Made by a program: the position numbers and the translations under genes. A stretch of 64,000 nucleotides of DNA from Trichuris trichiura (Eukaryota > Nematoda > Enoplea > Trichinellida > Trichuridae). The notes under the pieces are model-generated. The model made no database searches and was not told where the DNA came from. It was given only the letters and a program-made list of their open reading frames with translations. Shown piece by piece: positions 35,518 to 49,000 of the stretch (its first letter is position 1; every line of letters begins with the position of its first letter). The stretch is taken from NCBI GenBank assembly GCA_037903355.1, contig JBAJFE010000050.1, positions 930,001 to 994,000 of the forward strand, read 5' to 3'.

Positions 35518-36805
35518 CTTATTCATTGGATATCCCACTCTATTGATCACCTGATTATTAAGCAATTTTGGCAAGCTCTATCAGCGCGCAGCTGTTTAAT
35601 CACTACTTAAATTTAGGGACTTGAAAAGTTAAACTTTTCAATTCATTGCTTCTATAATTTTCTTGTTTATTATTTGCAAGTTTTTGTTTTTTTCTGAACA
35701 CACTTTAAACTATGCACTTTCCTTCTTTTGCTCTGTCATAAATTTCTACCTCTCATTCTATACAAGCGACAATTCAGTCAGTCTTGTACCTTTTTTTTAC
35801 GCCGACGAAGAAGTAATCTATTCTGAAAGCTCCACGTCATTCTACCTTTCAGCTGCCAAGTAAATCTTTACCTGGCTTGAAGGAAGAAAATTGAATTGAT
35901 ACATACCATACCGCTCTTAGCTACTTCTTGCAACCGTTCTAAGTGCACACGTTTATCGTGCTCTTAGGCGGACAGGCTTGCGTTATGCCATTCAACGCTT
36001 TGAAATATGGTGCGCTAAAACAACAGTAAAGGTACTGTCAAATTCAACACTTAGCGCATTGCCATATTAGTGGATGGCTAAATTAAATAACTCTTTTACT
36101 GCTTACTTTTAAACTGGAAAACCTTAGTATTATCCCTCCTTACTATCCTGGAAAGTAAAGTTCAATAGTAGTCTATGCTCATTCATTTTAAATTTTAGTA
36201 CTAGCATGTCCAACTATACGAATTCTTAAAAGCGATTGGCAGTCCTAAAACTCTGTCTCTTTAACAAACTTTTTTTTCATGCAAAGTCCATTATGTAATA
36301 ATTATATTTTGACAAAAAATGCGCATGCATTTCGGTGAATTATCATAGATAATTAAAAATCAGTTGTCTTGCAAACGAATTCGCTTATGAAAACACTTTT
36401 ATGAAGTTCATACATGTTGAAAAGATAGCTAAATTCTACCGTTATTTCGCAGGAAATGTTCAGTAATTCTTAACGATATGAAGTGGCTGCCCATCAAGTA
36501 GCTGAACTGTTATCATGAAGCGTGTGGAATTTAACGGAATCCATTTCGCCTACGTTCATGTTTTCCAAAGCATTTTCTCGATAAACAAAACTTCGTGCAG
36601 CGTAGCCGCTCACGTATGAGGGAAGAAGTAATTGAAGTGATGTAACCTATTGCAAAGATGCTGATAGCGGGAGCAGATGAATCCCGGAAGTTTCGCCATC
36701 ACCAACCAGCGAACGAAGTATGCCGAAGGCTACATAAATGCTTGAAAATAAAAATCCACACACCCATTGGAAAGCACCCAATCTACATGATGGAAAAGTA
36801 AAATA
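35518..36805. other. Intergenic stretch
   Basis: AT-rich sequence between gene 1 and the transposon. No open frame with recognisable content and no cystatin-like exon was found on either strand. Confidence 0.5.
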
Positions 36806-37682
36806 CAGGCGGCCCTCGTTATCCGCGGTTAATTCTTCCAACGTTTTGAGCATTTTACCACGTTAAGTTGAATTCCGCGTTATATAGGATACCTTATGAA
36901 AAAGACCAAATATCTTATAATCTAGCTGCGTATTTCGTCCTGTCCGCTTGAATTCCTTTTGGAACGGTTATCATACCTAGTGATCCTTCAAAGCTTGATA
37001 CTACAGAATCTAGCTACGAGATAAGGACATCAATGAGACTGCGCTTGTCCAATGGGGTTAGACATCAGAGTCCAGGCCGTTAGATACAAGAAAGGATGAA
37101 AGTAGGATGCTGTTTCCTTAAACGCCTGGAAATCGCCTTGCTTTAATGGGCTAAGCGATGTACTGGTGCGCGGAATGAGTAAAGAGCGGGGGAAATATAA
37201 AATACACAGTCCCACTTAAGCAGAAATAGTGAACATCCCACAGAACACATCCACGTCTACGACAGAAACGCTTGGCGCATCAGGAATCAATTTACGCACT
37301 TTCTGCAAATGGGCGCAGATCTCCTGGAGAACGGCCAGTTTCAAAGTTTCATGAACTTGCTAGTAGCAAAGCTTCTCGCCTTAAAATGTTAGTCCTCGCA
37401 ACTGCCGGAGCTTTGTTTAAAAACATTGCTATAGGGAGCTGTATCTGCCTTCTCTTCGCTTGATCGAATAAGTCTTGTAACGGCTTCAACGAAGCCGTTA
37501 TTCCTCATTTAACCATGATGCCACGTTCCATAGACGGATCGTTTTCAGCAATCATATCTTTCGGGACCTGCGCTTGCCGGAAAATAGCCAGCGGTGCGCA
37601 TGTTTTCGTGAAAAGATGACGTCGCTATTTCACGCCGGACGAACCGCGTTGTATAGAATCCGCGGATAACGAGGGCCGCCTG
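36806..37682 (-). mobile_element. Decayed pogo/Tigger-type DNA transposon
   Basis: Perfect 23-bp terminal inverted repeats begin CAGGCGGCCCTCGTTATCCG on each end, flanked by TA on both sides (36804-36805 and 37683-37684), as expected for the Tc1/mariner-pogo superfamily. Tigger-like ends have a similar CAG...CCCTCG.TATCCG shape. On the minus strand, 37030-37215 encodes TSLSPLKQGDFQAFKE, which resembles the pogo transposase stretch around (T)SLxQPLDQGVIxxFK. At 877 bp, with stops around this fragment, it cannot encode a full transposase. Confidence 0.75.
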
Positions 37683-38782
37683 TACATTATTTTGTTATGA
37701 AGTGAGCTAATCCCTTCCTCAGCTAATGATCTTGAATGTATTTTTAAAATTAGTGGGACCCCATAGCGCTATGCACCTATAACTCCAACTATGCCTCATA
37801 TAGGGGTGCGTCATAAATGAATGCTGTTACAGGAACTTGCGTGATGTATCGACTTGCTTGCGTTGCTCTTGAGAAAACTGTGTGAAAATTAACCGGTAGA
37901 TAGTTGCCATTGATGTATGTTTGTTTATGCTTTACTCTTCTGCTGAGAAGGATATAGAATATAGTAATGTTAGGGGTCTGTGCTCCATGAGCAGTTTGTG
38001 TCGTCTTAGAGTGGTTTGGACGATCAAAAAGGAAGTTGAGGAAGAAAACTTCTTGTCTTCAGCTCCTTAATCGCATAGTTATTTCATAGTTTAAAAATGA
38101 CGGCTCATTGGAAAATGAACGTATTCAAAGTGATACCCCATTTCTTATCCCGTCGTCCATACTATGTGATTGCCTACGTCATGCCAGGTATGTTGAACTC
38201 CGCGGGATGCTTGTAACGTATGCGTCGTTTAATCAGGTACAACAACGCTGGACAACGATCAAATGATATTAGTGCATACAGAAGGACTATCTAAAATTAC
38301 CTGATCCCACCATCGCAATGGATCAAGTACTAAAAGCATCTACGGTCGCTTAATAGGTTTTACAGTGCTCAATCAAAGGATACTACTACCTCTCGTGAAA
38401 GATTAAAGATGCTTTTATTATACGGCGCCCTCCGCCATGGGAGTAGCTTAAAAGTTATTGAAGACAGAGCCAGAAGGGAGGAGAAACGAAAATAAACCAG
38501 AAGAAGAAAGCGAGCAGGAAATGGATGAATTCGAAGGGGCAGATGTCCTTGGATCTTCCTTCGAATTTTCGATGGTTTTTTAAATTGTTCGCTCATTTTA
38601 TGTCGTTAAAATAGACACTGACAACGAAACTAGGAGTATCCTACCTCGAAGACTCCAATTTCCTACGCAAGAATAAATGGATTCAATGTATTCAACGCGC
38701 CTTGTATATGGAACACTGCATACATATACTCTTTTAATTTTGTATGTTACTGCTACACTGTTTAGAATATAACGCACATATG
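37683..38782. other. Intergenic stretch
   Basis: No supported gene. It is AT-rich with short random frames on both strands. Confidence 0.45.
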
Positions 38783-39095
38783 CAGTGGAACCGAAGTTGA
38801 CCACCTCCCTAAAATGATCGAATTTTGACCAGTTGGTTGGTCTGCACGTTAATAAGCGCGAGGACAACCTCTGTAAGTGGGACGTTGACCGCCTTAGCTG
38901 TGACGTGGTATGTGGACGCAATGCTAATTTGCATTCTGTGAGTTGACCAGTCTGTTGAATAGACAACTTACGGTGGTTCAACTGCAATATATTCAGCCGA
39001 GCCACTTATACCCACAACTTCCCTATGTTGACTACCTCCTATGCTGAACAGTTTTCCCCAGCCTTTTGGGTGATCAGTTTACGGAGGTTCAACAG
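38783..39095. mobile_element. Probable MITE with GTTGACC-rich ends
   Basis: The left end CAGTGGAACC..AGTTGACCACCTCC is partly mirrored by the right end (reverse complement CTGTTGAACCTCCGTAAACT). A TA follows the right end. Several internal copies of GTTGAC/CCTCC words make it fold back on itself. It is 313 bp long and has no coding capacity of its own, though one minus-strand frame runs through it. Family assignment to mariner/pogo-like MITEs is inference. Confidence 0.4.
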
Positions 39096-40004
39096 TATTA
39101 ATATTAATATTACGCTGAAGAAGTTTCAAAGTCAGTCGCAGCATGTTTTCATCGTATAACTGTCACAGGTACAAAAATGGGGGAGCGCAGCAGTATTCCA
39201 AATGTAGACTTCATCACGAGCAAACAATATTGAATAAATGGCTGGAACGGTACACGGAAATAAATTTTCCTTAAGTCTGAATGCTCCTGCTATTTTGCGC
39301 ATTCTATTGGTAAAATGTTCAACCTGAACAGATTCTCATTCAGCCGATTATCTTCGTGCTGACTTCGATGAAATCGACGTTTCCGCTTTCGTTGATATGT
39401 GCGTTCTGTCGCATAAAGAAAAAAGTCTTTCATTCCTCGTAATGGTTTATGGCTTTACTCTTTCTAAAATCAATGCGCCAATCGTACCCTTTATCTTAAT
39501 TGTTCAAAATCCAGTTCTGGCCCGTCGCAGCTAACGTGCCTTATTACGCGGTTACTAGCTAAGGCCGGATAATGCAAAAAAACTGGTTTGTGCTTTTAGG
39601 CAGTCCACAATATCAACACTTTTAGCTAGTCCCACCGTGATCAGTAAATTTGGAAAAGAAATGTCTCGCGTATAAGCAGAATTTCATGAGAACAATTTAA
39701 GCTTATAGTACACAAACTACGTGACGTCATGACGAGAAAGATAGTTTTCACATTGTGCAGAAAATGTATGCCTTGATTTAGTCTAGCCATTCTTTGCCGT
39801 ATTTTACATTGTATAATGTTTGTTCAGCTTAATCTGACTGCAAGATATTGAGTTTTCAATCTTCAATTGCTGTACAATAGGTTGTTTTGCGAAGGCGTTC
39901 CAATTGTTAAATGTTTGCGCGTAATGTTGACGTTTGGAAGAAAATTTCTATTTAAGTTGCGATTTCATTTTGGAAAAACGACTTCTGCTAATTGCGAAAG
40001 CAGT
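39096..40004. promoter_or_regulatory. Upstream region of gene 2 with TATA-like box
   Basis: TATTTAAG starts at 39949, 56 bp before the gene 2 ATG, a plausible TATA position for a start site near 39,980. An ATTAATATTAATATTA run lies at 39,097-39,112. An in-frame ATG exists upstream (about 39,922), but the signal peptide favours the later one. No other gene is seen. Confidence 0.35.
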
Positions 40005-40055
40005 ATGCAGAATATGAAGCTCTTACTGAGCTTGCTACTAGCAACGTTCTCTGCG
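40005..40055 (+). CDS. Gene 2 exon 1: signal peptide
   Basis: Seventeen codons, MQNMKLLLSLLLATFSA, then GTAGGC. Translation could also start at the inner Met-Lys. Cleavage is likely after ANA at the start of exon 2 (ANA|CPPG). The Leu-rich core aligns with the gene 1 signal peptide. Confidence 0.75.
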
Positions 40056-43000
40056 GTAGGCATGATTACTTTGATTTCAATTGACTTAGCTAATGTTACA
40101 GCAAATCACCCCGGCAATTAACTTTCGGGCTTTGCATGAATTATCCGAAGCTAAAATCTATTTTTCAAAAGTTTACAAATGGATAGAAATATTGTCACCT
40201 GATCTTATTCTTCAATGAATACCTTACCTCTTATTTTTCGTACGTATCACCGTTGTCATGACTGCCAGTGCTACTTCGAAGCTCTTTGACCGTATTTCAT
40301 CCTTTCTGAAACCGAAGTTCTGAAGGCGCTTCATGCAATGAAAAATCACCAACATTACTGCTATTGTTAGGTCCGTCTTTACTCGGCATTCCATTTGAAT
40401 TTTCATCGCGTAGTTCAACTTAACAAGCTGTCATTTCTGTTCAGCCATTGAAAGGCTAAGCCTAAAAGAGCTTGCGTAGAATAACATAGAATTGTGTTTG
40501 TTCCCACTAAAGTTACAGCCTTACCTATCGTTGTTAAGCCAAAGATAATATTATTTTACATTTCCCGCGTATTAGGAAGGGAAAGTTCAAGCAAAGCTTT
40601 TTCTTTAAGGCGAACGCTTGTCCACCCGGTACACCTCCTTCGGAATGTTCACTGATAAACTACCCCTATGAACGATATGATGGACCGATGCTGATAGAAT
40701 TTATAAAGAATGAAACGTATAACAAAGGCACTTTGTTTAACGAATGGCTAACGAAAATAACTCGACTGGACACTGCAAGACGAAGTGGGACTGCAATCAA
40801 AGTTTCCTTCTACGCTGCACCAACTGAATGCAGAACAGCCATGAAGGTAAATTTTATTTTTGGTCATAAAGTGTTCTGCTATTAAGAATAAGGCAGAGAT
40901 CTTTTATAGTAATTATCCACATCATCCGCATGCGTATACTCGCTTACTTTATAGCTAACTACAGCAGCCATAGAGGATGTTTGAAGTGCTGTTATGGGAG
41001 AGCGTGAAACCCAAAAGTTTTTTGATATTAATATATTACGATTTATTGCCTATATGAGACAAGAGCTTTTTGGCATGCTTATAAGGTAAACAAAACTTAT
41101 CTATATACGACTTCTCAGATGAGGTTAAAGTAATATGTTTAAAAGCGTCATACACATGACAGACAATACAAGAGTCAAATGTCGTTCTTCACCTTGCCAA
41201 CAACCACTAGTTTATTTGTGAATATTAATACATTTTATAATATTGGACTAATCATTTGCGTATTAATAGGTCAACTGACGAATCAAAACTGTTACGAGTA
41301 ATTCAAACTTCGTATTTCAGCCGTCCCTTAAGGACTTATACTCGATGCAGTGTCCACTCCAGCATGAGAAGAAGTGGAAAAGATGCACAGGAATTTTCAG
41401 CATGGAAAAGTCTCGTTCTTCAGTATCTTGCGGACCGCTGGTTGCCGCGGAAAAAGAAGATTCTGAAGTCACGGCTTCAGTAAAGGTACTTACCTTTGCC
41501 CTTGTCACCAACGTACAGATGGCCTTCAATAGTTTTAAGTCATGTATCACTAATGAGAATTAAAAAGCCCTCTTTTTCGGCTGAAATAAGTATATTATTA
41601 ATCTGGACGGAGGCATGAAAGTGTGCAACCATCGAGTTACGCAGTAGGCTATATCACTAATCCAAATGCCGCCTTCGTCATAGTCCCATTGGTCATTTCA
41701 AAAGCAGAAATATTCTAGAAATATATTTTTGTTTGCCTTGCGAAACGGCATTTCGTTATACGCCATTTTTTAGGACGAGGAATCCACGCTAGTACTCATG
41801 GATAATGTTGCTGTCAAGCATGCTGAAGCAATGCGTGTTGACGAAGTGGTCAAAGATCATATTTTCCACTCGAGCTTCTTCGTTGAAGGATGGCACGTAA
41901 GGCTGATCAAGCTTGAAGAAAGCAGAAGAACTCCAATGGGACTTTTCGTGAAGTTCACATTGGCTCCCAGTCTTTGTGAGCAAAATCTCACGGTAAATAG
42001 CCTTACATGATTACTTCAAGACTAAATAGGAGCACGTTGTGCTTTGAAAGTTTGGCCTTAAGCACCTTCCGAATGTATCTTTCTTCTAGATTTCCAAAGA
42101 ACAACTTTACTCCAGCTCGTGTCCTATTATACAGGACGAAGAACAAATGCTTTGCAGCGGTATCATTCTGAATAGGACCGCTGGAGACTACAGGATTACG
42201 TGCAGAATTGTCATGCGAACAAAACTCTACGAGAAAAGCATCTCCACCGTTATTGTAAGCTCTTGTTTTTTCCTTAAAAGCTTCCACTACTTTTAAGGCT
42301 GCAGGAAGTGACAATAGCCGTTCGGAACAACTATAGTGTTTGAGATTTTAAGCATTATTAGCTTTTTGCGGTCATCCATCGTCATGCATAACGATATATT
42401 TTTTCAGCATGAGGAAATTACTTCAACAACCACACAAGTCTTCTCGGCTGTAGAAACTTCAAAAATAATCATTGTGCTCAAACGACTTGTCCTTAATAAG
42501 GTCATGCAGATTAATAACCACTACGTTAGAGTCGTACGGCTGGGAAGAATGACCAGAACAGAAACTGGCGTCTACGTGACATTCGAAGTGGCGCCCACGA
42601 TGTGCAGTTCCACGTTAAAGGTATTAACGTTTTTCGAATCAAAGCGGCCTACAGAACGTGTATATTGAACTTTTCAGCCAAAATCAATACGCTATAGTTG
42701 GCTAGCGGCATTAATTGCAAAATATTAATACTAATAGTTTCCTCACTTATGTTACTTTTACGAAAAGCAAGCGATTTACTTATCGTGCCCGAATTTATGT
42801 TTGATCATTTCAGATAAACTTGGAGCAGCTATATTCCCACTTTTGCCCAGTTGACACGAACGCTTTCACTGTTTCTTGCAACGGGACTTTGGAACTTAAT
42901 AAAGATGGCAGACATGAAATTCAATGCGCTGAAGAGTTTATGACATCACCAGTAAGATTTTTTGCTTTTCAACGCTCAGCTAAGTTCAATTTTAAGATAA

Positions 43001-46000
43001 CTACATTGTTCATAATAAGTGCTGTACTAACCATGTATAAGAATACATTTTTCATTGCCACTCATAGTCTTTTCGTTCAAACAAAATATTCCGGCATTAT
43101 AATGTTTTGAAGAACATCGTTAAGTAACTGCTCCACTCAAGATTTAAATATATATGACTACATAAATTTCGCTAGACAAACAAAACCGAACTTCCTCTAA
43201 CATACGAACTAGAACGGTGTTAACTGAAGAACAGTGAAATAACTGAATCGTCTTATATGGTTTTTGGCAAATTTACGGTGTTAATGCAGTAATTCGAAAA
43301 GATAAGAAAATTATGAATAAAACGCAAACATTTTTCAGGCCATTATAGTTGGACTGGTCGAGGAAACGGAAGAAACTACAATAACAACATCAATCAGACA
43401 AATGATAATAACAGAGGGTGTTAAAGTAAATGGACACATTGCACACTTTGACAAGCTCATCAAACGTAAAACTACCGAAACTGGAATCGAAGTAGAATTC
43501 ACCGTCACCGATGAAAGCTATTCCGATCCCGACATGGACCCCTCTGAGGTAAACGAGATTGTTTGCATCTTCGACTAACGGGCTATCATGAGGGTAGAAA
43601 TCAATTTCTACAACAAACGATATAATATACATTATAATATTCGAAATACGTGAATTCTAATGTGGGGCCCGCGAGTGCTGAGCTGCCGATAATGAAGAAA
43701 TATTTTAGTCTACTTTCGAAACGGTTATTTCTGAATCCAGTACACATGTAACCTATACGAAGAAGATTCAATGCAAAGGTATTCTATCGTTGGTGCCTGG
43801 AGTAAAGGACATTGTTAAATGCGAAGGACAAGATGGTGATGATGAGCAGGTAAGTTGTCATCATATTCATACTTTACAACAAGTATACTATTATTGTTTT
43901 TGTTAATGTTGTATAGCATGTACCTACAAGCTGGAACTATAGAACGCTCGCTTAAAAAAACCAAAGATTCAGATTACGCAGCTTCCATTGAAAAGCGAAT
44001 AATCAACTGAATTTCCTTTATATATTTGTTAATGATGGAACGCTACTTTTTTACAGTAAAAAGAGCTCACCTGACGCAAACATTTTTCGGTTGTTCAGAT
44101 TGATCCGTCAAGCCCTTCTACGGAAACTATCAAATATTCCAAGCTGGTGCGCAAAATCGAGCGACTGGTATTCTTCGAAAAAATGACAGCCAACGGTTAC
44201 CATGTGCGCGTCAACCAACTGACGAAATATGAAAAAGTCGATACTGGAATAGACATTGCATTTACCATCATATCAACAAGATGCGAAACCAAAGTGAAGG
44301 TATAGATTTTTTCGTCTGAGCTGTTCGTCTAAATTTCTACGTGACCATCTATTAGCTCGTTTTAGCAGGTTCAAAACTTCTTCTTCTACAAATTTCACTG
44401 ATTTTCTCCCTTTTATCATTTAAGTTTTTGCATATGCAAATTTTGTATCCTTAAAAATTCTAGACGCTCCTATTAATTGAACATTCGCTTTCAGGTGACC
44501 ATTGACCAATTGTACTCGGATATGTGCGCACCGCAGAGCTTCTCAGATCCGATTGAATGCAAAGGAATAATGCCCTTCCAACAAATATTTGTGCACCACA
44601 TCAAATGCTTCCTGCCTGACGGAACTGAAGTGGTAATAAAAAAGCTTTCCTCACTTTTCTCAAAGCTCCCAGCGTCATGCATGTGAAGCATAGCAAAATT
44701 TCCAACCACCATTCAGATTCCAAATTCATTCGCCCTTTCCTTTCCAACAGTCTCTGTATATTTAGCAAATGAACAAAAAGTTGCATCTTTCAGCCTCTTG
44801 GTCCAAGTACGTCGGATACAATAGATTTTGAAGTTGTGGAAACAACTGAATTGACTGAAATCACTACTCGTATCAAGGAAATGATGATCAATAAGAAAAT
44901 GTCCATCCGTGGTCATCATGCTTTGTTGGACAAGCTCATTACGCACAAAACAGTTGACAGTGGCATTGAAGTTGAATTCACCATTACGGAAACCATTTGC
45001 GATATCGACGATGAGGTAACTACCATGGCAATTTTGCCTTTTCGTCCTCGGCGCTATTCCGGCTATTCAAATTTGCTCCTTAAGCTAAAGTGGCTTATTT
45101 CTTTTGCTTAACACAGTATCTCTACACGAAGAGTATGCCTCAGTTTGGAAAGAGGGAATATTAGTTGATTCCAGCCACAGATATATCTAATCTTCGTGCT
45201 TTCAGCTAACCGAAAAGCAACTGTATGATCCATCTTGCGTAATGCACGTCCATGCTAAGAAGCTCATCTGCAAAGGCATTATTTACAATATACCGGGATT
45301 GAAAGACAATGTTCAATGTTCTGAACGAGACGACGTCGAAGAAGTAAGCTAACTACGTTCCTACTCAGCAAATATGATTGATTCATGACTGCCTTTTAAA
45401 ATACTGCCTATAAGGCTTCAAACAAGCTTGCTTAGCAATTGGAAGCAGCGTTGTTTATTATAGTTTGATCCTTCGAAGCCGGCAACCCCTGGCGTTGACC
45501 CAACAACCCTAAGGCCTGAAGAAATCCTAATTGCTATCAAGAAGCTCATGTTCTTTAATGCAATGACGATTAACAAGCATCACGTTCACGTTGAAACGGT
45601 GACTAAGGTCGAGAAAGTCACCTCGGGCGCATTTGTTGAATTCAGCATTGCGCAAACAACATGCAGCGAACGACTGACTGTAAGTATTTTTCAAACAAGC
45701 TCATTATTCTTGTTTCATATGATCATTTTGTTCCATCAAACGGCCTGACTCCTAGAATGGACCAATCATTAAACAGTCAGTAGTCTGTGTATCATGAAAA
45801 GAATAAGGCTAAAGCTGACGTCACTGGATAGAGTGTAACTTTTCAAGCTTTGTGTAAACATAGTTTTCTGCAGCCCCATCGTGTTGCTGCTTTGAATATT
45901 CAATAAGCATCTGAATTCCTGCGAATAACTGATATCTGAAGGGGATACAGATAGCGAGTGTTTCCTAGTCAGATATTCTGCTGCTTTTCCAAGTTTTTCT

Positions 46001-49000
46001 TTCCTACTGCACTGTCCTTCGTCAGTAAAACCTTGCAAGGATTGTCGTTTCAGGTCACGTTGGATGTATTGTATTCTGAACGTTGTATCTCACTGTACAA
46101 CACCAGCTTCGTCGCATGCAAGGGTCTCCTTCCATTGGTACACGGTATCAGTCACACGATCAGGTGCTCTGGTGGAGATAAGCTCACTGATGTAAGTTAT
46201 TTGTTCTCATAAACAAGCTTCACCTATTAATATTACCGCAACATGAAAGCTTCAGGATATCTTCCGCATACTCATTCAGCATGCTTAATCTGCAGCACGG
46301 GCTTACATTGAAATTCATCCGCAATTTTAGAAAGAACCTTCGCGACCAACAACTCCAAGCAAAGAAGACGATGAGCAACATTCCGATAGGTACCAAATTC
46401 TGCGTCGCATAAGACTTCTGGCTTTCTCGGAAAAATTCTCAGTCAAAGGAAGCTATGCGCGTGTTGACTCCCTGACAAAAGTGGCAACCATTGACGCTGG
46501 GGCAATGGTCGAATTTTCCATAACTGCCTCCGCCTGCAGCATTAGGCTAACGGTATGCCTACGGATAAAATTGTATAAAGACTCGCTTGAATTTTATTTC
46601 GACCCAAAGGCTTTATTTCCTTCTCCTATATCTTCTTCATTTCATTTTGCCAACTTTGGCTTTTTTACTCTTTTAAATTACGCTTAGTCCAAGCAGCCAA
46701 ATGTTTCTTATTTTTCTGTTTCTTTTAGATCACGTTCGAACAGTTGTACTCATCAGTCTGCTCGCCACAGCATCCGTCCATCCGCCAGATTTGCAAAGGA
46801 ATACTTCCCTCAAACGCTCATACTCGACACACTATCAAGTGCACTGATCCCAGAGGAGATGAGGAGGTAAGAATAAACAACTGCTTCAGTTCGTGGTATG
46901 CCCATATCCTACCCTTCTATCACGTAGAGTTTACGTCCAGCAGAACAGCATTACTTGAAATTGATTGCATGTGACTGCGAGGACGCTGGACTTGTACTCT
47001 AAGGGTTTTTTGTGAGTGCTTTAGTACATTTGATGCATATCGTTTCAGCATGACAAGCCGACTATTCCAAAGCCCGGGGAAACTACTCCTCCGCAAAAAG
47101 AACAAGATATCCAAATCACAAGGTCAATCAAACGCCTTATAACCACGCAGAAGATCACTATCGAAGGAAACCTCGCAGCTTTTGAAAAACTGATCAGCCA
47201 TAGAAAAACTGAAACCGGAATTGAAGTAGAGTTCATCGTTGCGGATCCCAACTGTGTTGGAACAACGGAGGTAGGGGTAAAAAGATGGTCATTGCTCGTA
47301 GGATAATTTTTCCGCGGCTGATATGCGGCCCTTTGAAAGCTCCTTTCTTAATGCATACTGCTTCGCGTTTTAAACATATTTGTCTTGTTCTAGGGCTCTT
47401 CTGGCCATAAAAAATGTACACACGTTAAGAAACTTCGTTGCAAAGGTGTCCTGTCACTCCTACCAGGAGTAAAAGACAGTGTCGAATGTGAAGAAGTGGA
47501 TGATAAGACCGAACAGGTAGATGGTGATGCTAATTAAGTTTTAACTCCAAAGGTAAAGCATAAGTATAGGTACTTTCTTGCTTAACATATGACTACATAC
47601 TGCCATAATTCATGTCTATAGAGAGAGCTTATTAATAGATAATCTTCTCCTGGTATTACCATTATTAGGTTGCCAATTGAGATTCCACTAAAAAGAAATA
47701 AAGGCCGGTTTTGTTGCAGATCGATCCTTCCCTGCCATCTACTCCTGGAAGCGTGCATACTGACTTAACAACAACCGATGGAATTATTCAATCAGTCAAG
47801 GTGCTCATCTTCATTGAAGCTATGACCATCAAAGGACGACATGCCCGCGTTGAGAAGCTGATAAAATTTGAGAAGGTTACAACTGGCGTCCAAGTTGAGT
47901 TTTCTATTTACCAAACCATTTGCGACGGAAAACAAAAGGTACTTACCAACGCTTTTTATGCCTCGAAAAGGTTCCACTAGTTCTTGCCTCTTAATGTTCT
48001 ATGGTGCAAACGACAAAGCCAAGTCCGCTTCCTTTGCAGGTTTCGTTCGAGCAACTCTACTCCTCACAGTGCACCCGCGTGGAAACAACGGCTGTTGTTA
48101 TCTGCAAAGGTATTCTTCCCTACAGACCAAGCTCAAAACACACAGTCAGGTGCTCTGGTGGCGATAAACTTCTAGTGGAGGTGAGTCACCTGCCGTGTAA
48201 TAGTGTACGAACAAAATGTAAAGCAAGAGTCAGCGCTTTTTCTGATCACAGAAGGGGATTTGCATATCTTCCTTGAAAAGATATTTTCCAAAAAAGCTAA
48301 ATTAGAAAAGTCTTCAAGCATTAACAACTTGGCGGGATCATCGTCATCAAAATCCCTTTTCTTCAGTGCAGCATTAGCTAATTGACTTTTTGATTCCTCA
48401 GGTTGACCCTTCGAAACCAGCTGACACCAATGTGCGGATTATTGAATATTCCAAAGTGATACGCAAGGTCGAGCGATTGGTATTCATGGAACAAATGACA
48501 ATCGGTGACTACTATGTACACGTCGACCACTTGGTGAAATATGAAAAGGTTACCAACGGAATAGAAATCATATTCACCATTCGACAAACGTCATGCACAA
48601 CCAAAATGGCGGTACGTTCATCACCCTCTCTTCGTCACTTATTGTCTCTGCTTCAGGTGACCATTGATGAACTATACTCTTCCATGTGCACTCCAGAAAG
48701 CCTTTCTGACCCAGTTGTCTGTAGAGGGATACTGCCGTTCGAACTGATATTTGCGCATGAAATCAAATGCTCTTTCCCTGATGGAACAGAAAAGGTAAAC
48801 CCGCACCACTATAACTTATCAGTAGTCGATGCACTAATGAGTAATATTATCGCTGTGAGCCCTGTATTCAGCTTTAGCAGACCTAGGCTTTCCAAACAAC
48901 GTTGAACTGGGAACACTTTCCGCTATTGTCCATTGGGCAGTTTTTCCATGGTTAACGTAGGGTTGACGTTCTGACTTTTATAGCCACTCAAACCGCAGGA

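Noticed and set aside
38598..39005. Minus-strand open frame of 135 codons
   Set aside because: It lies largely in the fold-back MITE-like repeat, has no recognisable domain and has a low-complexity origin.
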